A DNA stretch of 64,000 bases from Rhizobium laguerreae (GTDB lineage: Bacteria > Pseudomonadota > Alphaproteobacteria > Rhizobiales > Rhizobiaceae). Location: assembly GCF_002008165.1 (NCBI RefSeq), contig NZ_MRDM01000014.1, positions 1,347,033 to 1,411,032 of the forward strand. The letters are read 5' to 3'. Both the position numbers and the translations under genes were made by a program. Under the pieces are notes generated by a model, which had not been told where the DNA came from, searched no databases, and was given only the letters and a program-made list of their open reading frames with translations. Numbering within the stretch: position 1 is the first letter of the stretch; each line of letters begins with the position of its first letter. This document shows positions 59,962 through 64,000 of the stretch, one piece after another.

Positions 59962-60738
59962 TCAGGTCGAAAACAGATGCACTCGGCCTTGCCACAAGCG
60001 GGCGACGGTGAGTTTGCCGCTGCGATAGGCGCGCGTATCGATGTTGAGCCGCCTCGGCCGTATGTCGGGTTCATCATTCGGCGTATGACCGTGAACGACG
60101 AGTTTGGGCAACGGCACCCGGCTTTCGAGAAACCGCTGGCGGATGAGGACCAGATCCTCGTCCGTCTGCTTGCCGAGCGGCAACTTCGGATTGATGCCGG
60201 CATGCACGAAAATCACGCTAGGCGTCTCCAGCATGACCGGCATTGCCCGCATGAAATCGATATGCGTCCGCGGCAACGAATGACGAATGAAGGCATCGAG
60301 CTTCGCGCCGGAGGGGAAGATCAGTGGCAGATGCTCCGGATCGAGGCCATAGGATTTGAGCAGCTCCGCCGACCCCATCTGCATCCAATCATCATAGGAG
60401 GCCCAGCCGTCGATATAGTCGAGCATGGCGATTTCGTGATTGCCGGCAAGGCAGATGCGATCGAATCCGTCCGGCGGCGGCTCCATCAGATGGGCAATGA
60501 CCTGTGCCGATTCCGGGCCGCGGTCGATATAGTCGCCGAGCGTGACGAGCAGCTTTCGCCCGGGCAGCCGCGCGCCGTCACGCAGGATCGCCTCCTCGGC
60601 TTTCACAAGCAGGTCGTACCGGCCGTGAATATCGCCGATCGCATAGGTTGGGATAGCGGCAATATCCAGCGTCAGACGCGGTCTCGGCTGGCGTGCCATT
60701 TTCGAAACCTCGCTGTTGCGAGCACGAGAGTCGCTCAT
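59962..60738 (-). CDS. Calcineurin-like metallophosphatase (serine/threonine phosphatase / ApaH-like)
   Basis: I choose the ATG at 60738 (MSDSRARNSEVSKMARQPRP); an ATG at 60699 with GAGG upstream is an alternative. The 258-residue protein has all metallophosphatase motifs in order: YAIGDIHGRYDLL, LVTLGDYIDRGPES, CLAGNHEIAML, FVHAGINPKLPL and VVHGHTPNDEPDI. These bind two metals for phosphoester hydrolysis. The pattern is of the bacterial PrpE/ApaH-like group, so substrates could be diadenosine tetraphosphate or phosphoproteins. It is divergent from the SfnB-like gene. Confidence 0.9.
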   Translation of the reverse strand: MSDSRARNSEVSKMARQPRPRLTLDIAAIPTYAIGDIHGRYDLLVKAEEAILRDGARLPGRKLLVTLGDYIDRGPESAQVIAHLMEPPPDGFDRICLAGNHEIAMLDYIDGWASYDDWMQMGSAELLKSYGLDPEHLPLIFPSGAKLDAFIRHSLPRTHIDFMRAMPVMLETPSVIFVHAGINPKLPLGKQTDEDLVLIRQRFLESRVPLPKLVVHGHTPNDEPDIRPRRLNIDTRAYRSGKLTVARLWQGRVHLFST

Positions 60739-60895
60739 CATATTTCCCAAGGAAGCCCCACACCCTAAGTAGAGTAAAGGACAAGGCAATCAAGCTGGTA
60801 AGAAAATCCAAACCATTCGGGTTTTGTAGAAAAACCGGCCTTATCATTCGAGGGGCAATCCCTCACTCCTGTATCCGTCGAGAAAAGAGTGACCG

Positions 60896-62023
60896 ATGGG
60901 AACGGTATCGCAGTTTCATCAGAGCCTCAGGCCTCCCGCGCATCGCATCGAAAGCGAAGAGGAGGCGATATCCACGGCCCGCGACCTCGCCGCCGCATTC
61001 CGGCATCAGGCGAGCGAGCGTGATATCAACCGCATCCTGCCCTTTGCCGAGCTTGATGCGCTGTCTGTATCGGGGCTGACGGCAATCACTGTTCCGCCAG
61101 ACCATGAAGGGCTCGACGTGTCGAACGCCCTGCTCGCCGAAATCGTTGCGATCATCGCCGAGGGCGATGCCTCGATCGGCGAGGCGCTGGAAAGTCATTT
61201 TTCTGCGCTGGAAACGCTCCGCATTCAAGCTTCCGAGGATTTGAAGGCATCGCTGTTTGCCCGTGTGCTGCTCGGCGACAGCTTCGCGGGCGCCGCCTTC
61301 ACCGACGGGACCGAACTGACTGCCGAAGGTCCAGGCTACCGCCTGAGCGGGCGCACGTGGCAGGCGCCCGGTATTCTATTCGCCGACTGGATCGCCGCTG
61401 CCGCCACCGCTCCTCCCAGCCGCCCGGTGACGCTCTACCTCGCACGCGGTGAAGAAGGCGTGCAGGTGGTCGATGATTGGGACGGCTTCGGCCAGCGCAC
61501 CAATGGATCGGCGACGGCGATCGTCGGAACGCTTAATGTCAATGCCGATGCGATTGCGCCTGCTTCCTCCTCCGGACATTCGACCGGCATCTCGCTCGGC
61601 CTGCTGCTCAAGGCGGGCGTCAGCCTGGGCATCGCCCGGGCCGCATGGAGCGACCTGATGACCGCAATTGGCGATCGCAGCACGACCGTCCTTCCCCAGA
61701 TCGGCGAACGCGCCATCCGCATCGAAATGGCGGCGGCAGCCTTGGAACGGGCTGGCCGCAAACTCGACATTGCCCAGGTCAATCCTGTGGAGGCCGCGAT
61801 GGCGGACGCACATTTCTCCGCCTCGGCGGCCGTAATTCTTGCCGGGGAAACGGTGCTCGACACCGCAAATGCGCTGTTCGAACTTGCAGGGGAAACATCC
61901 GCGGGCATCGGCCTCAATCTCGACCGCCATTGGCGCAATGCCCGCATTCACGCGCTATCGCTGGCGCGGGATAAGTTGCTGCACATCGCAGGCGAATATA
62001 TGTCAGAGCCTGGGAGGACCTAA
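60896..62023 (+). CDS. Acyl-CoA-dehydrogenase-fold monooxygenase, SfnB-like
   Basis: The 375-residue protein is an all-helical/beta acyl-CoA dehydrogenase-like protein: SVSGLTAITVPPDHEGLDVS, AEGDASIGEALESHFSALET and the ending SAGIGLNLDRHWRNARIHAL. The last segment is typical of the SfnB/DszC-like flavin-dependent group used in sulfur-compound oxidation. It would use FMN or FAD with reduced flavin from a partner not seen here. Its stop codon is one base from the stop of the convergent Rrf2 gene. The sulfur role is inference from family; the substrate is unknown. Confidence 0.78.
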   Translation: MGTVSQFHQSLRPPAHRIESEEEAISTARDLAAAFRHQASERDINRILPFAELDALSVSGLTAITVPPDHEGLDVSNALLAEIVAIIAEGDASIGEALESHFSALETLRIQASEDLKASLFARVLLGDSFAGAAFTDGTELTAEGPGYRLSGRTWQAPGILFADWIAAAATAPPSRPVTLYLARGEEGVQVVDDWDGFGQRTNGSATAIVGTLNVNADAIAPASSSGHSTGISLGLLLKAGVSLGIARAAWSDLMTAIGDRSTTVLPQIGERAIRIEMAAAALERAGRKLDIAQVNPVEAAMADAHFSASAAVILAGETVLDTANALFELAGETSAGIGLNLDRHWRNARIHALSLARDKLLHIAGEYMSEPGRT

Positions 62024-62024
62024 T

Positions 62025-62489
62025 TCAACTGGCGGCGGAGATCGGGAATTGTTCCTTGGTGCCGTCGATGCGGCCGCCGTCGGCGACGAACTGCTCGAGG
62101 GTCATATTGTCGAGAATGGCGGCGATCGCGTCCCGAACCTCGGTCATCGAGCGCCGCACCTGACAGGTCTCCGGATCGGCACAGTCATCGCAGGCCTCGT
62201 AAGCCGTACGGCTGGCGCAGCGGATCGGCGCTAAGGGCCCGTCGAGCGTGCGGATGACATGGCCGATGCGGATTTCGGTTGCCGGCCGCGACAGGGAATA
62301 GCCGCCGCCCGGTCCCTTCTTCGAGCGCAGGATGCCGACATTGCGCAGTTCGAGCAGGATCGTGTCGAGAAACTTCTTCGGGATATTGTTGCGGGCCGCG
62401 ATGTCGTTGATGAAGGCGGTCTCACCCGGCGCCAGCCGCGCCAGGTCGACCAGCGCCTTCAGCCCATATTTTCCCTTTTTCGTCAGCAT
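62025..62489 (-). CDS. Rrf2-family regulator with a four-Cys cluster
   Basis: The ATG at 62489 (MLTKKGKYGLKALVDLARLA) is the family start and gives 154 residues. The winged helix shows FINDIAARNNIPKKFLDTIL and RSKKGPGGGYSLSRPA. Cysteines C91, C100, C103 and C109 (from PIRCASRTAYEACDDCADPE onward) could hold an Fe-S cluster, though the spacing differs from IscR (C-x5-C-x5-C). It may sense iron, sulfur or redox state. It converges tightly on the SfnB-like gene, and its own upstream region (62490-62662) carries an A/T-rich palindrome. Confidence 0.9.
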   Translation of the reverse strand: MLTKKGKYGLKALVDLARLAPGETAFINDIAARNNIPKKFLDTILLELRNVGILRSKKGPGGGYSLSRPATEIRIGHVIRTLDGPLAPIRCASRTAYEACDDCADPETCQVRRSMTEVRDAIAAILDNMTLEQFVADGGRIDGTKEQFPISAAS

Positions 62490-62568
62490 CGTCGTCGCCT
62501 TGTAGAAATCGCAGTATTTATCCTGCCAATAGCAGGCAAATAGCGTCAAAAGCGTGAACATACAATAA

Positions 62569-62578
62569 AATAGCTATT
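62569..62578. promoter_or_regulatory. A/T-rich palindrome upstream of the Rrf2 gene
   Basis: AATAGCTATT (62569-62578) is a perfect 10-bp palindrome, with a related TATAGCT 14 bp away, about 80 bp upstream of the Rrf2 start. The surrounding 30 bp are strongly A/T-rich. It could be an Rrf2 operator or promoter element; this is weak. Confidence 0.35.
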
Positions 62579-62662
62579 ATTTATAGCTTGTATCGGCAAC
62601 GTCACGGGCCGGCCCGGCAGTCTTGAGAAGGACTGTTTGCCGAGCCTCGTCAGCCGCCTCGA

Positions 62663-63451
62663 TTAGATCGTCTTCAGCATGCCGCCATCGACGAAATAGG
62701 TCGAGCCGATGCAATAGCTCGCACGCCCCGAACTCAGGAAGACGAAGACGTTGGCCAGTTCCTCCGGCGTGCCGAAGCGTTTGGAGGCGGCGTGCTCGTT
62801 GGCGACGCTCTGCAGATAGCCTTCCCAGTTGCCGCCGGTTTCCGCCGTCAATTGCTTGGCGGTCTTGATCCAGTCGGGCGTCAGGATCAGGCCGGCATTG
62901 ACGCAGTTGACGCGGATATTGTCCTTGATGAGCTCGGTCGAAAGCGTCTTCGAAAACATCATCAGCGCCGACTTGCTGACATTGTAGATCGGCTCGTACC
63001 AGAGTGGCTGGACGGCGCAGATCGAGGCATTGTGCAGGATCACTCCGCCGCCGCGTTGCTTCATCTGCGGCGCGATGCCGCGCGCCAGCCGCACGGCGGC
63101 CATCACATGCAGGTCCCAATAGTCCTGCCACTTCTCGTCGGGCGCCTCCATCACCGTCTCGTTCGATCCGGTGCCGGCATTGTTGATGAGGATATCGGCG
63201 CCACCTTTTTCGGCCGCCGCCGCGATGATCGCCTCGGTTCCCGCAACCGTCGCCACATCGGCCGCGACAGCGGCGGCGCTGACGCCGTACTTCTCGGCGA
63301 TACGGGCGGCTTCCGCCTCGATCCGTTCGGCGCCACGGGCTGCCAGCACGAGGTCGACGCCCTCAGCCGCCAGCCCCTCGGCGATCGCCAGCCCGATGCC
63401 GACCGACGCACCTGTTATGACGGCAGTCTTTCCCTTCAATCCGAGATCCAT
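62663..63451 (-). CDS. Short-chain dehydrogenase/reductase (SDR)
   Basis: The ATG at 63451 (MDLGLKGKTAVITGASVGIG), after CGGAGGAAGAC, gives 262 residues. Motifs: TGASVGIGLAIAEGL, NNAGTGSNE, HNASICAVQPLW and the catalytic Y-x3-K in EPIYNVSKSALMM. It is an NAD(P)-dependent oxidoreductase; the TGxxxGIG pattern and length are classical. The substrate is unknown. It is divergent from the TIM-barrel isomerase gene across 143 bp, so the two may act in one sugar- or acid-converting pathway, a role suggested by position only. Confidence 0.9.
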   Translation of the reverse strand: MDLGLKGKTAVITGASVGIGLAIAEGLAAEGVDLVLAARGAERIEAEAARIAEKYGVSAAAVAADVATVAGTEAIIAAAAEKGGADILINNAGTGSNETVMEAPDEKWQDYWDLHVMAAVRLARGIAPQMKQRGGGVILHNASICAVQPLWYEPIYNVSKSALMMFSKTLSTELIKDNIRVNCVNAGLILTPDWIKTAKQLTAETGGNWEGYLQSVANEHAASKRFGTPEELANVFVFLSSGRASYCIGSTYFVDGGMLKTI

Positions 63452-63594
63452 GTCTTCCTCCGCAAACGGCCGGAGATCCCGGCCTGATGTGCTGAGTGTT
63501 CCGCCAATGAACACCGGGCGTCAAGCGCCTGCACTCCTCTTGCGGCAGGCGCCGATCTGTCGCATGCCTGCATCAACAGATGGGAGGAGTTTTC

Positions 63595-64000
63595 ATGCGA
63601 CGTTATTCAGCCTGCATAGAGTGGCTGTTTGCCGAAGAGGGCGACAGCTTTCCCGATCGCATCCGCCGCGCCCATGCGGCCGGCCTGACGGCGATCGAAT
63701 TCTGGCGCTGGACCGACAAGGATCTGGATGCGATCGAGGCGGCGCTGAAGGAAACCAGCCTTGCCGTCTCCAGCCTCGTCGCCGAACCGATGATCGCGCT
63801 GACCGACGCCGCCAACCGGCAGGCCTGGCTGAAAGGCCTTGCCGAATCCGTCGCTGTCGCCAAGCGTCTCGGCGCGCCGGTGCTGATTGCCCAAGCGGGC
63901 GACGATCTCTCAGGCTTGACCCGCGAAGAACAGCGCCGGGCGCTCACCGAAACGCTGAGCGCCGGCGCCGATATCCTCAAAGGCAGCGGTGTCCGTCTCG
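63595..64000 (+). CDS. Hydroxypyruvate isomerase-like TIM-barrel protein (N-terminal part, cut by window edge)
   Basis: The ATG at 63595 follows TGGGAGGAG and gives 135 codons before the window ends. The sequence MRRYSACIEWLFAEEGDSFP, HAAGLTAIEFWRWTDKDLDA and LAVSSLVAEPMIALTDAANR is typical of the xylose-isomerase-like TIM barrel of hydroxypyruvate isomerase (Hyi) and related epimerases. Such enzymes interconvert hydroxypyruvate and tartronate semialdehyde or epimerise keto-sugars. The metal-binding residues lie in the missing part, so the precise activity is open. Confidence 0.82.
   Translation, partial: MRRYSACIEWLFAEEGDSFPDRIRRAHAAGLTAIEFWRWTDKDLDAIEAALKETSLAVSSLVAEPMIALTDAANRQAWLKGLAESVAVAKRLGAPVLIAQAGDDLSGLTREEQRRALTETLSAGADILKGSGVRL

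Noticed and set aside
1..64000. tRNA, rRNA, CRISPR, prophage or transposase genes
   Set aside because: No cloverleaf, spacer array, integrase or transposase reading frame was seen anywhere in the window.

Overview
The window looks like chromosome of a Rhizobium of the R. leguminosarum / R. etli group. This rests on the high-GC coding style, the CtrA/SciP/ChpT cell-cycle genes, a Bra-type amino-acid ABC operon, an ExoY/PssA-type exopolysaccharide starter transferase, an RpoH1-type sigma factor and several palindromic intergenic mosaic repeats. The species assignment is inference. I see no tRNA, rRNA, CRISPR array, prophage or transposase gene.

Layout. 1-2.1 kb: start of a urea ABC transporter operon (urtA, then urtB running off the left edge). 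2.2-8.6 kb: a secreted PAP2-type acid phosphatase carrying an autotransporter-type repeat, divergent from a two-gene signalling pair. That pair is a hybrid histidine kinase with an NCS1-permease-like membrane domain and a cysteine cluster, plus a LuxR-type response regulator. 8.8-14.4 kb: a complete bra/liv branched-chain/general amino-acid ABC operon (braD-braE-braF-braG-small membrane protein-braC) closed by a clear terminator. 14.9-17.1 kb: CysQ phosphatase and the PssA/ExoY-like sugar transferase. 17.1-18.3 kb: a LuxR-family regulator broken by a frameshift and by a block of mosaic repeats. 18.7-23.7 kb: a cell-cycle and motility block with sciP, a PqiA-like gene, a small acetyltransferase, a fliJ-like gene, ctrA, an atypical single-domain receiver, chpT and a DUF1134 gene. 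23.8-34.4 kb: a coiled-coil membrane protein, an rRNA/tRNA methyltransferase, rluD-type pseudouridine synthase, rpoH with a heat-shock-type promoter in front, an 838-residue acidic membrane protein, purA, a DMT exporter and a double GNAT protein.

34.7-39.4 kb: a PAS-GGDEF-EAL protein and a xylonate dehydratase (xylD) overlapping a beta-hydroxyacid dehydrogenase. 39.5-60 kb is rich in efflux and small regulators. It holds a LysR gene divergent from a pseudo-hydrolase/RND pump operon, a second LysR divergent from two short-chain dehydrogenases, a methylpurine-DNA glycosylase, a marR-emrA-emrB operon with an operator-like palindrome, a cation/proton antiporter, and a second RND pair ending in a 165-bp palindromic repeat. 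60-64 kb: a metallophosphatase, an SfnB-like acyl-CoA-dehydrogenase-fold protein converging on an Rrf2 regulator, a short-chain dehydrogenase, and the start of a TIM-barrel isomerase cut by the right edge.

Most genes are ordinary core or accessory rhizobial genes. The points most worth a second look are the permease-like sensor kinase with its Cys cluster, the repeat-interrupted luxR, the alpha/beta-hydrolase lacking its nucleophile in front of an efflux pump, the barrel-less autotransporter-repeat phosphatase, the sigma-32-type promoter of rpoH, and the perfect operator-like palindromes in the divergent regulator gaps.
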